From Cotesia glomerata (Eukaryota > Arthropoda > Insecta > Hymenoptera > Braconidae): a DNA stretch of 64,000 nucleotides. The stretch covers positions 34,862,305-34,926,304 of the forward strand of contig NC_058158.1 of assembly GCF_020080835.1 (NCBI RefSeq), read 5' to 3'. Shown one piece after another: positions 37,720-46,517 of this stretch. The notes under the pieces were generated by a model. The model saw nothing but the letters and a program-made list of their open reading frames with translations, made no database searches and was not told where the DNA came from. Positions within the stretch are counted from its first letter, which is position 1; each line of letters starts with the position of its first letter. The translations under genes were made by a program, and so were the position numbers.

Positions 37720-38143
37720 ACTCTCTAAACATTAATTAGTGAAAATTCACTTGAATAAGTGAATATTCACTTTTTAGAAGTGCCAATCGAACCACTGTGG
37801 TTATCAGGGAGATCCAGGTTCGATTCTTGGCTTGATAACCAACCCCATTTATTTTTTCAAAGTTTGTCTTTGCTCTCATCCAATTTTCTTTCACTATCTT
37901 TCACTTAATTAACATTTTTATAACTCGAACAGATACCACAAGCTTCCTGCTTTACTAGTATTCAAGTTCGATGGATTTCCATCGAACTAATGGGAAGAGA
38001 GAATATCTCTCGAACAATAGGTAAGATGGGAGTGTCCATCTATATTGGCTTGAATTAAAATCCACTAGTCACTTAACCAAAAATGGCATGAAACTTTAAT
38101 TTATATATAAATATATACAACCGGTCATGAAAATATCTTTGCT
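37720..38143. other. C-element block replaced by foreign sequence with a tRNA-like T arm
   Basis: Homology between the two C copies stops after GATCGCATGAT and resumes at GTAGACTATAT. The replacement contains GTGAAAATTCAC / GTGAATATTCAC palindromes and a hairpin at 37799-37840 whose loop is a perfect tRNA T arm: CCAGG (37814-37818), loop TTCGATT, CTTGG (37826-37830). A box-B-like GGTTCGATTC is present, but no matching 5' tRNA half is found. Confidence 0.5.
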
Positions 38144-38191
38144 AATGTAGACTATATTTTTAAACGGCAATTTTTACTGTTTGAAACTGTA

Positions 38192-38641
38192 CACAGTAAA
38201 AAATTTTTCGTCATTGTGTAGAGTGTTAAAGTTTGTGTGTTGAATATTATACATTATATTATACATTATATTATTACACTCTAATAGTGTGTAGAATTTA
38301 ACATTTTAGTGTGTTAAATCATTAAATCAACACATGAGAATGTTAAATTCTACACACTAGAGTGTAATATTCAACATAGAAATTTTAACACTCTACACAA
38401 TGACGAAAAATTTTTTTCTGCCCCCGGCCGGAAAGTAGCAACTTTCTGGCCGCTGCGCTAAACAAAGTTGCCACATTCCGGCTATGTCGAGCAGAAAAAT
38501 AGTATACACACCTTGGCCAGTAAATAAGAAAGCCTCAGATCACATGTTTGTCAACCTCGGCTTCGCCTCGGCCAACAATTACATGTGATCTGAGACTTTT
38601 CTTATTTTACTGGCCTAGGTATGTAATATACTATTACTGTG
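38192..38641. mobile_element. Family B variant nested in C, itself carrying GC-rich hairpins
   Basis: Ends are CACAGTAAAAAATTTTTCG and TTACTGTG. The empty site is seen in the second C copy as ACTGTAATTTTTT. The inner arms use the variant words GTGTAGAGTGTTAAA and TTTAACACTCTACAC. Near the right end, at 38418-38635, two GC-rich hairpins are inserted. Confidence 0.65.
38418..38635. repeat. Pair of GC-rich hairpins
   Basis: The first (38418-38494) pairs GGCCGGAAAGTAGCAACTTT with AAAGTTGCCACATTCCGGC. The second (about 38499-38635) pairs TAGTATA, GGCCAGTAAATAAGAAA, CTCAGATCACATG with CATGTGATCTGAG, TTTACTGGCC and TATACTA, around a CCTCGGCTTCGCCTCGG tip. They are strongly GC-rich compared with surroundings and have no coding potential. 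Confidence 0.75.
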
Positions 38642-38829
38642 AAAATTTTTAAAGATAACAGAGTCGTTATTTACTATAGTGATAGCTACTAATCACATTT
38701 TCGATATTAAATTATAAATTGTGGCTTTTACAATTTTTACATTAAGTTTTGTATTATTTACATTTGTGCTACCCCGATGTCCACTGTACTGTTTGAAACG
38801 AATTAATTTTACAGTTTACTTTTTTAGTA

Positions 38830-39130
38830 GGAAGTGGTAATTCGTAGTAAATTAGCAATTAACTATTTGCTACTTGATACTTACTACTTGCTATCAATTT
38901 ATTGTTGTTATTAACAAATTTGAGATTTTTATTCATTAGAAATATACTTTAAATATATTTTTGTGTGGCCAAATTTTTAATATAATTCAAAATTCAGTAT
39001 ATTATAAATTAATATACCTAAAATGTACTAAAAAACATCTTTTAACTTTATAAAAATATTTTAAAAATTTATTTTAAATTCTTAAATTTTTAAAGAAGAA
39101 ATATATTTGATTTTTATCTATTTAAAAATA
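38830..39130. other. No gene recognised
   Basis: AT-rich remainder of the RPB8 intron between the C element and the SINE; no structured repeat is seen. Confidence 0.4.
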
Positions 39131-39145
39131 TATCATTGGTATATT

Positions 39146-39250
39146 GTAGGCCGAGTAGCTCAAATAGTAGAGTAGCCAACATGTCTTCGAAAGGTTCTGG
39201 GTTCGAATCCCAATTCGAGCTATCCGAATTTTTTCTCGCATATTCTATAA
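39146..39250 (+). mobile_element. tRNA-derived SINE, ~105 bp, with 12-bp target duplication
   Basis: The element begins with a tRNA-like head having box A (TAGCTCAAATAGTAGAGTAG) and box B (GGTTCGAATCC), and continues into a short tail GAATTTTTTCTCGCATATTC. It is bounded by CATTGGTATATT at 39134-39145 and again at 39251-39262, which is a clean target duplication. The acceptor stem does not pair well, so it is not a working tRNA gene. It sits ~310 bp before the last RPB8 exon. A second copy is at 43679. Confidence 0.8.
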
Positions 39251-39562
39251 CATTGGTATATTTTAATCATCTATACACCATTAAAGAAAATTGACTTAAA
39301 ATTAAATATTATAAATATATTTTTTTTATAAAAATTTTATTTATTATTTTTGAGTTGAACAATTAATGTTTTTATGTTAAGATGTACTTACTTATAAAAT
39401 AAAAAATGTTCATAAAATGAATCAGCGAAGTCAGTTTATGATCCATTACATTCACATATATAATACTAGTAATAAAACAATTTCATTCTATTTATAATAA
39501 ATAACAGCTCATAATGAAAAGTGAATAAATTAAAATTAATAATTGTCATTGTCTACTTACAG

Positions 39563-39680
39563 ATCCGCCTACGTGTCCTTTGGAGGACTTTTGATGCGAT
39601 TGCAAGGCGACGCTAACAATCTTCATGGCTTTGAGATCGACCAGAGCATGTACTTGCTGATGAAAAAACTCGCATTTTAA
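39563..39680 (+). CDS. Rpb8: RPB8 / RPABC3, last coding exon (residues ~114-151) and stop
   Basis: After a CTTACAG acceptor the exon completes the leucine codon and encodes SAYVSFGGLLMRLQGDANNL, HGFEIDQSMYLLMKKLAF and TAA. The RLQGDANNLHGFE and LLMKKLAF motifs are the signature C-terminus of RPB8. Adding the ~24 residues expected upstream gives about 151 residues, the normal family length. All three exons keep frame and phase, so the gene looks functional despite its extreme span. No AATAAA is found close downstream; the 3' end is not defined. Confidence 0.97.
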
Positions 39681-40050
39681 AAAGACCCAAAAAAAATATT
39701 TTAATACACATTTTTATACTTTTATATATTTTATACTGAGGAAGAAAAAGAAGAATTGAGTAAAAGTACAAAGGGATTATTTTTTTGTTTTGCATTTGAT
39801 CGATCACTGGAGATCTGGATATCGCATGTTCTGCAAAAGTTTATGTTTGCTTTATACATATTCTAGTTAAACATTCTAGCGTATGTTAATATTGAAACCT
39901 TGCGACGCAGCCCTAGAGTATGCAAACATATACCTACACGTATATTTACATATGTGTATCACGTCTTGTTGACTTGTAAACAGTATGTTTCTCATTGCCA
40001 AATCTGTCCGTTTTATGTCCATAAATATATCAATTGTTTTCTTTTGATTC
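39681..40050 (+). other. RPB8 3' untranslated region and flank
   Basis: The stretch after the stop codon is AT-rich, with no clear AATAAA polyadenylation signal before 40 kb. The short frames on both strands (for example 39613-39807 minus and 39900-40085 plus) have no family resemblance. Confidence 0.4.
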
Positions 40051-40790
40051 TTTCTTTTATCATATTTATTAAAATTTGTTTTTAATTTTTATAAAATTTT
40101 TTAATTTATTTCATAAATGCCAAATTTTTATAATTTTAAATATTTGCAAAAATTTTAATTAAAAACTCAAATTATTATTATTAAAAATATTAACAATTTT
40201 TTTTTATATTTTTTCTCTATTTTTATAAAAAAAAATTCCAAAAAATTAACCAAAATTTATATTAAAAATTAATTGTATTTATAATAAAAAAATCTGTCTG
40301 ATTTTCAATAAATATATCATTTCTTTTCTTTTTAATTTTTTCTTTTGTCATTTTTACTGAAATTTGTTTTTAATTTATAAATGCCAAATTTTTATAATTT
40401 TAATTATTTGCAAAAATCTTAATTAAAAACTCAAATTATTATTATTAAAAATATTAACAATTTTTTCTTTTATATTTTTCCTCTATTTTTATAAATAATT
40501 CCAAAAATTTACTAAAATTTATATTAAAAAAATTTTAATTGTATTTATAATAAAAAAATTCTCAAACTTCATTTTTTTATTAAAAAAACCAAATAACAAA
40601 TTTTAACTGTTTGCAAAGATTTTAATTAAAAACTAAAATTATTTTTATTAAAAATATTAACAATTTTTGTTTTTTATATTTTTCTCTATTTTTAAAAAAA
40701 TAATTCCAAAAATTCACTAAAATTTATATTTAAAAAATTTTAATTGTATTTATAATAAAAAAAATTCTCAAACTTTACTTTTTTTATTAT
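40050..40790. repeat. AT-rich tandem repeat, ~210-260 bp period, three units
   Basis: Each unit has AAATTTTAATTAAAAACT(C/A)AAATTATT, ATTAAAAATATTAACAATTT, TTTTTCTCTATTTTTA and ATTTTAATTGTATTTATAAT in that order. The units start near 40118, 40381 and 40590. It lies directly downstream of RPB8. Confidence 0.65.
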
Positions 40791-40799
40791 AAAAAAATA

Positions 40800-42480
40800 A
40801 ATAATTAATTTTGAAGTCACCAAAAAATAAAAAATTGTGATAAAACTACTTTTAAATAAAATTTGTAATTTTTGCTTTCAATAAAAAATTTTTTTTTTTC
40901 AAATCAAAAATTTTTTAAAAATCAATAAAAATAAAAAATAAAAAAGTATTAAATTTTTGCATAGAAAAAACATTCATTAAGTAACTCATCACCGAACCTC
41001 GTAAATCCTTAACAATAAATCAAGCCCGAAAAACATTTATTTCCCTACTTTAAATATAGCAGTAAGATATATAAATTAATATAATATAAGTAACTAAAAT
41101 TTGGATGTACACCAATCTCTAAAATAAATAGCCGGTGCATCATAGAGTCTAAAAGTGCTGCGTAAATCCGATGAAAATAGGTGCCAGGCACATGCGCTGC
41201 ATTCTCAATTCACCGACTAACGAGCGCGATGACTGTGGCCCACGATCTTTATGTTAACACTCGAATCCCGGCTCAACAAAAACACCTCGATTGTCATTAA
41301 AAAGCTAGTTAGATTCTTTAATAAATATTTATCCGGTTAAAATTTATTATTTGTTTATATTTTGTCTTCTGATGTGCAAAAAATCGCTAAATTATCTTCA
41401 ATTTCTTCTTTTATAATATTTCTTCTTATCTACTAAAAATTTATTTTTACATCTATTTTGTATTGAAAATAATAATTAACTGCAAAAAAGCAGCATTAAA
41501 AATATGCAGGAGTCAATTAGAGAGTAAGAGCTAATTTATGTAATTAAACTCGCGACATGTGACCTTGTACGGTTGATCGCGAAGCCCTCGTACATTGCAA
41601 TGCACAATAGGACAGCGCGTGGGTTGGCGCACGCTCTTTGTAATGCCAGAGCAATAGAGGACTCCGCAAGAACTAAACCGAAAGAGAAGAATAATAAATA
41701 ATACTGCAAGTAGTCTGATGAAAATGAAAATATTTAAATCTTCTAAAGATGGCAGCCTTCGTCCGCCATCTCGTAATTCTCCAAATTATGCAATCACAAA
41801 TGCCAGTAATAAGCGCCTGGTCCTAAATAGATTGCCCCAGTGACCCATATAATGCTCGGTTAACTTTTGCGCAGTCCATTTCTGTAATTTAACGGAGCAA
41901 AATTCAAAAATTCATCTTTTTACCAATTCTCATTCGCCATTTTGTCGACATTATTCTAAGCTATTGTTTTTATCGCTATTCCCAGTCTATTACATCAATT
42001 TATAAGGTTTTATTATGTAAGCTTGCATTTATTATGAAAATTGCAGTATCTGATTGTTATAAATTAGATTTATTAAGTATCAATTGCATTATGTTAATAG
42101 AATATTGCAAGTGGGTTCTTTTGCATAAGAACGTACTTTTTATGGCACGCTGGTCGCTGCTGGCATCTCGCGGGTTATTAAGGTACTTTTCCAGGAAAGT
42201 TTCTTTATCATTCGTTGCAATAGTGAGAAATTTAAATAAAATTTTTTTAGCTTATGATAATGTTAGATAATTTACCTTAATAAATTTTTGTTTTTATCAG
42301 AAAGATAAAATTGAATTATTAAATATATGTAATATGATAAAATAAATTCACGATCCTTCCGACTTTTAAAATGAAAATTTTTTTATGTAACTAAAATAAG
42401 GAAAAAATTCTGAAATTAAAAATTTTCTTTTCGTTTTCAAAAATTTATTATTACTAAAAAATTGAAAATGACGTTGTATA
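40800..42480. other. No gene recognised
   Basis: GC-richer unique patches at 41110-41280 and 41540-41680; otherwise AT-rich. The 78-codon + strand frame at 42034-42270 lacks a recognisable domain or splice context. Confidence 0.4.
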
Positions 42481-42490
42481 TAGTCTACTG

Positions 42491-43198
42491 ATGATATTTT
42501 TAACGATATAAGCTCATCCTGGAATTATACTTATCGAGACCTTTCATTTGAATACTCACACGATTTTTTTCGTATATTTTATATATTTCACAAATATGAG
42601 AAATATAATATATATAAAATATATGAAAAAATTCGTGTGGGTATTTAAATGAAAGGTCTCGTTATGTAACTCTAGAATGAGCTTATATTGTTAAAAATAT
42701 CATCAAAACACAATACAACGTCATTTCTTAATTATTGACATTTTTTAAGACATAAGCTCATCTTGATGTTACACTTATCGAGACCTTTCATTTGAATACT
42801 CACACGATTTTTTTCGTATATTTTATATATTTCACAAATATGAGAAATATAATATATATAAAATATATGAAAAAATTCGTGTGGGTATTTAAATGAAAGG
42901 TCTTGATGAGCGTAACATCAGGATGAGCTTATATCTTAAAAAATGTTAATACTTAAGAAATGACGTTGTATTTTGTCTATTTATGATATTTTTAACTATA
43001 TAAGCTCATCCCGGAGTTACACTTATCGAGACCTTTCATTTGAATACTCACACGAATTTTTTCATATATTTAATATATATGATATTTCTCATATTTGTGA
43101 AATATACAAAATATATAAAAAATTCGTGTGGGTATTCAAATGAAAGGTCTCGATAAGCGTAACATCAAGATGAGCTTATGTCTTAAAAAATGTCAATA
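42491..43198. repeat. Array of three palindromic modules, second subfamily (~246-bp period)
   Basis: Modules at about 42491-42704, 42735-42950 and 42983-43198 are each inverted repeats related to the Helitron modules but with a CACACGAATTTTTTC / TTCGTGTGGGTATTTAAATG arm variant. The linker ATGACGTTGTATT(T/G)TGTC recurs between them. A fourth module at 43231 is split by a 1.7-kb insertion. The array's outer ends do not match the Helitron termini seen at 51114 and 59743. Confidence 0.75.
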
Positions 43199-43306
43199 AT
43201 TAAGAAATGACGTTGTATTGTGTCTTTTGATGATATTTTTAACAATATAAGCTCATTCTAGAGTTACACTTAACGAGACCTTTCATTTGAATACTCACAC
43301 GAATTT

Positions 43307-43310
<4 letters not shown>

Positions 43311-43346
<36 letters not shown>

Positions 43347-43364
43347 TTATATATATATATATAT
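43311..43364. repeat. (TA)n microsatellite, left side of insertion
   Basis: AT/TA run with a few substitutions at the centre of the split palindromic module, continuing up to the foldback element. Confidence 0.9.
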
Positions 43365-43365
43365 A

Positions 43366-44151
43366 CTAGCTGATACCCACCCGCTTCGCTGGGCATACAA
43401 TAAAATTTTATGTTGTAACCTAGATGAAAAATATAAACAAAATGATTAATTTCAAAAAGATAATTAATATAAATTTTGAATTAGAGAAAAGTGATTGTTT
43501 ATGATAACCGGTGTTAGCGAGTATTAAATATATGAGAAAAGTATTTTATTATTAATAATCAATCAATCAATGGGTCAGTTAGTCAGTAAATCTGTCATTA
43601 GACAGATTTCCGCATCACCCATGACGTACTGTGTAGTGAGATGCGTTCCCATTATAATAATGTTATCCTAAACATTTAGTCTAGACCGGATAGGTCAAAT
43701 GGTAGAGTAGCCGACATGTCACCGGAAGGTTCTGGGTTCGAATCCCTGTCCGAGCTATCTGAATTTTTCTCGCATATTCTGTAAACTCTTATTAAGAAGG
43801 TCCTTCCTATTTCTTTCTCAATCTCTTCCTCCTCAATTATGCTGTTACGTGAATGTTGGAACGATTCACGTAATAATTATCCGTAACTCCTATTCTTTTC
43901 CCCTTCATAGTATTATTTAATTTTAAAAACTGTCAATAATTTTTTTAATTTTAAAAAAATGTTAATAATAAAATACTTTTCTCATATATTTAATACTCGC
44001 TAACACCGGTCATCACAAACAATCACTTTTCTCTAATTCAAAATTTATATTCATTATCTTTTTGAAATTAACCATTTTGTTTATATTTTTCATCTAGGTT
44101 ACACCATAAAAATTTATTGTATTCCTATCGAAGCGGGCGGGTATCAGCTAG
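43366..44151. mobile_element. Foldback element with ~190-bp inverted arms
   Basis: The left arm 43366-43556 starts CTAGCTGATACCCACCCGCT; the right arm 43962-44151 is its near-perfect reverse complement and ends GGGTATCAGCTAG. The arms share GATGAAAAATATAAACAAAA, GAATTAGAGAAAAGTGATTG and ACCGGTGTTAGCGAGTATTA. The ~400-bp loop holds a second copy of the tRNA-derived SINE. No protein is encoded. It abuts a (TA)n run on its left. Confidence 0.8.
43679..43784 (+). mobile_element. tRNA-derived SINE copy in the foldback loop
   Basis: It has the box A-like TAGGTCAAATGGTAGAGTAG, box B GGTTCGAATCC, and the same tail as the 39146 copy (CTATCTGAATTTTTCTCGC). The acceptor stem pairs in about five of seven positions. 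No target duplication is visible, so it may have arrived with the foldback element or be older. Confidence 0.7.
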
Positions 44152-44552
44152 TTATTAATAAATTCATAACAAATTAAGTGGTATTAAAAATATATTTATT
44201 ATTACTCATTTTATTAGAAATTATCTTAAATCGACCGTTTTTTATAATAATTTAACGATATCGTTGTAAAATTTTAGAGAAGACGCATCAGACACAATTT
44301 ACCATTTTAATTTTAATCATTAAAATCAGTATAATCATTTAACAATATCAACTTGATAATATTTATGTTTAATTTATCTGTGTTATGATATAATCGAGTT
44401 CATCCTTCATGATTATTCCAATACATATAAGTTATTTCAGTTATTAATGATTTAGCTATTCTTTCTTAAAAAACGTATGATTATGAATTCCTACTGTCCC
44501 AACAGTCAATCGATAAAATTTAAAATCAATCATTTTGACAGTTATTATAGCA
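44152..44552. other. No gene recognised
   Basis: AT-rich sequence between the foldback element and the 15-bp minisatellite, within the composite insertion. Confidence 0.4.
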
Positions 44553-44692
44553 ACGGTAACCATGATAACGGTAACCATGGTAACGGCAACCATGGTAACG
44601 GTAACCATGGCAACGGTAACCACGGCAACGGTAACCATAGCAACGGTAACCATGGCAACGATAACCATGACAATGGTAACCATGGCAAAGGT
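44553..44692. repeat. 15-bp minisatellite, about nine units
   Basis: The unit is AACGGTAACCATGGC with small changes; each unit carries a CCATGG palindrome. Because 15 is a multiple of three, both strands stay open: the + strand reads Asn-Gly-Asn-His-Gly repeats (frame 44477-44695) and the - strand reads Val/Thr/Met repeats. Neither is taken as a gene. Confidence 0.85.
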
Positions 44693-44699
44693 TGATTAG

Positions 44700-45030
44700 C
44701 GTGGGTGGTTGTAGGGGGGTTGAGTTCGATAATTTACGGGTGCCACTGATGGTTTCTTAGATTAGAGGGTCAAAATGATATTTCGCTCCCAAAAAGAGAG
44801 AGATATAGGGAAGGGGAAAGATTATAGGGGCAGGGAAGGGAGGAGAAGAATGAGAGGGAGGGGAGGGGAGGGCATATGTGATGGTAGACGAAAAATTCAT
44901 TTTGGCTAGGAATTGCGTAAAATCCGTTCTTAGTGAGCGTCTACATCACGAATGGAGTAACTATGCTAAATTTCAAGTCAATCGGGCGAATAGTTTCGGA
45001 GATCTCGTGATGAGTGAGTGGTATTTCGCT
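44700..45030. mobile_element. Probable 3' end of an unclassified mobile element
   Basis: A purine-rich part (GGGAGGGGAGGGGAGGG at about 44856) is followed by GC-balanced sequence with GTGAGCGTCTACATCACGAA, AATTTCAAGTCAATCGGGCG and GATGAGTGAGTGGTATTTCG, ending directly on a (TA)n run. The arrangement, and its sharp junction with the microsatellite in the middle of a known palindrome, mark it as inserted DNA. I recall similar endings from insect repeats but cannot name the family. Confidence 0.5.
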
Positions 45031-45060
45031 TATATATATATAGATATATATATATATATA

Positions 45061-45113
<53 letters not shown>
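45031..45113. repeat. (TA)n microsatellite, right side of insertion
   Basis: About 80 bp of nearly pure TA with GATATA interruptions. Open frames through it (Tyr-Ile repeats) are artefacts. Confidence 0.95.
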
Positions 45114-45118
<5 letters not shown>

Positions 45119-45279
45119 ATTTCTCATATTTGTGAAATATATAAAATATATAAAAATTCGTGTGGGTATTCAAATAAAAGGTCTCGATGAGCATAACATC
45201 AGGATGAGCTTATATCGTTCAAAATCTCATCACTAAACAAAACATAACGTCATTTCATAATTATTGACATTTCTTTAGA

Positions 45280-46515
45280 TCAATATGTAATCATAAATTT
45301 TTATAAAATTTGTTCAAAAATGTGTAAAAATTTTAGTAAATTTCAGTCACAAATGACTCATCTTCCGAATCCTTAGATGAGACTCTAACCTGTCAAGCAT
45401 AATACAATATTAAATAAAAAAAAATAATTATCTCGAAATCCAGTGAAGTGTAAACAGAGGATCGATAGTACTCGAAAATATTTATACAGTTCCGAAAATA
45501 GAAGCCCTAATCCTAAAACAATAAGATATATACTCGAGAATCGACCACACATTCTCCTCTTTTTTCTCTTCTCTTCTCTCCGGTACTATTCCGGCGGTAG
45601 GGCAAGCTATAATTTAATTCAATTGTCGAGTCACCGGGTGCTCCCAGTTCCGAGTTAAGAAGCATCAAGCACCAGGCTGGGAGTGAGGGGGCGCGGCCAC
45701 CCCAGGAGATTAGAATTATCGACAACGATTGTATGTCTTCCAAAAATACTTAGAGTCACTTCCGACGGTGATTAACAGGAGTCGTTCATCGAAAAGTGAC
45801 GAATCGAGGATGTACCAATTGCATGATTAATCATCTATTAGATGTCCCAACATTTTTTTTTTTTCAACAGACATGCAAGCAAATCAATAAGTCGATTTTT
45901 TTTCATGCGACAGATATCGACTAATATAAATATAAATATAAATATAAAACCTAGAATAGAATATATAATACACAATACCGTGTATTTCAAGTGGTCTCGA
46001 TTGATTGGTAGTCGTAGGGTATAGTAATATTAATTTGTTCCAAATCAGTGCATCATGTCAAGGGAAGGGAACAGAGCAGAGAGCACGCAACTTTTCACAC
46101 ACATAAATACATTTATAAAGTATACGTATTATAATCTAATGTCTTTCACAGCTGGAAACATTTTTCATCGTTATTTCTGATTTAATAAATATAATCGCCT
46201 ATATGTACTAGTAATTTTTTGTTCTTTTCTCTACGCTCTATTTTTTTTAAAACACTATTCAAACTCAGTTTATTTTGTACTCAATAATAATTTTTGTGCT
46301 TATTTCTTCAAGCATGTACGCCTTTTTACAATGTTTAATCGTTAATTTTGTTTTTTTAAATATTTTAAATAGCATAATAATAACTTCCGTTTTTTTTATT
46401 ATTTATGATCAGTTTTACACGAAATTTTACTTAAAATGTGAGGTGCATTTTAACATCAGCTAAATAGCTCGGTTAATAAATTACACGGTAAATTTTATAG
46501 GATAAACTTTTGCCG
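45280..46515. other. No gene recognised
   Basis: Unique sequence with a GC-richer part at 45560-45720 and a short (TAAATA)n-like run near 45925-45950. Frames of 60-76 codons on both strands lack domains. Confidence 0.4.
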
Positions 46516-46517
46516 CA

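Larger units (their letters stand above)
36915..38827. mobile_element. Family C TIR element, copy 1, heavily invaded
   Basis: The left end is ACACGGAAAAAAGTAAACTG preceded by TA; the right end ATTTTACAGTTTACTTTTTT has lost its CCGTGT. Segments 36915-37096, 37627-37719 and 38144-38191 plus 38642-38827 align in order with the copy at 46518-47530. Between them lie insertion J, a replaced block with a tRNA-like hairpin, and a B element that itself carries GC-rich hairpins. No transposase is recognised in either copy. Confidence 0.75.
17819..39562 (+). other. RPB8 final intron, 21,744 bp
   Basis: GTAAGT donor and CTTACAG acceptor, phase 2. The intron is mostly repeat DNA: E, F, Helitron-like, A, G, C, J, B and SINE copies annotated separately. 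It also contains a candidate promoter at 32753. Parts not covered by a separate entry (for example 18520-20620, 21310-22860 and 30560-32180) show no recognisable exon or RNA gene. Confidence 0.85.
43231..45230. repeat. Fourth palindromic module, split in its AT-rich centre
   Basis: The left arm is 43231-43310 (TGATATTTTTAACAATATAA to GAATTTTTTCATAT) and the right arm 45114-45230 (GATATTTCTCATATTTGTG to GATGAGCTTATATCG). Between them lie TA runs and the composite insertion 43365-45030. A truncated fifth left arm (ATTGACATTTCTTTAGA) follows near 45262-45279. Confidence 0.7.

Noticed and set aside
39149..39222. Functional tRNA gene
   Set aside because: Box A and box B are present but the acceptor stem does not pair, and a target duplication shows it is an inserted SINE.
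44456..44695. Repeat protein of Asn-Gly-Asn-His-Gly units or Val-Thr-Met units
   Set aside because: A 15-bp minisatellite keeps both strands open automatically; there is no start context, promoter or splice support.
44878..45236. Tyr-Ile-rich frames
   Set aside because: They run through (TA)n and the end of an inserted element.
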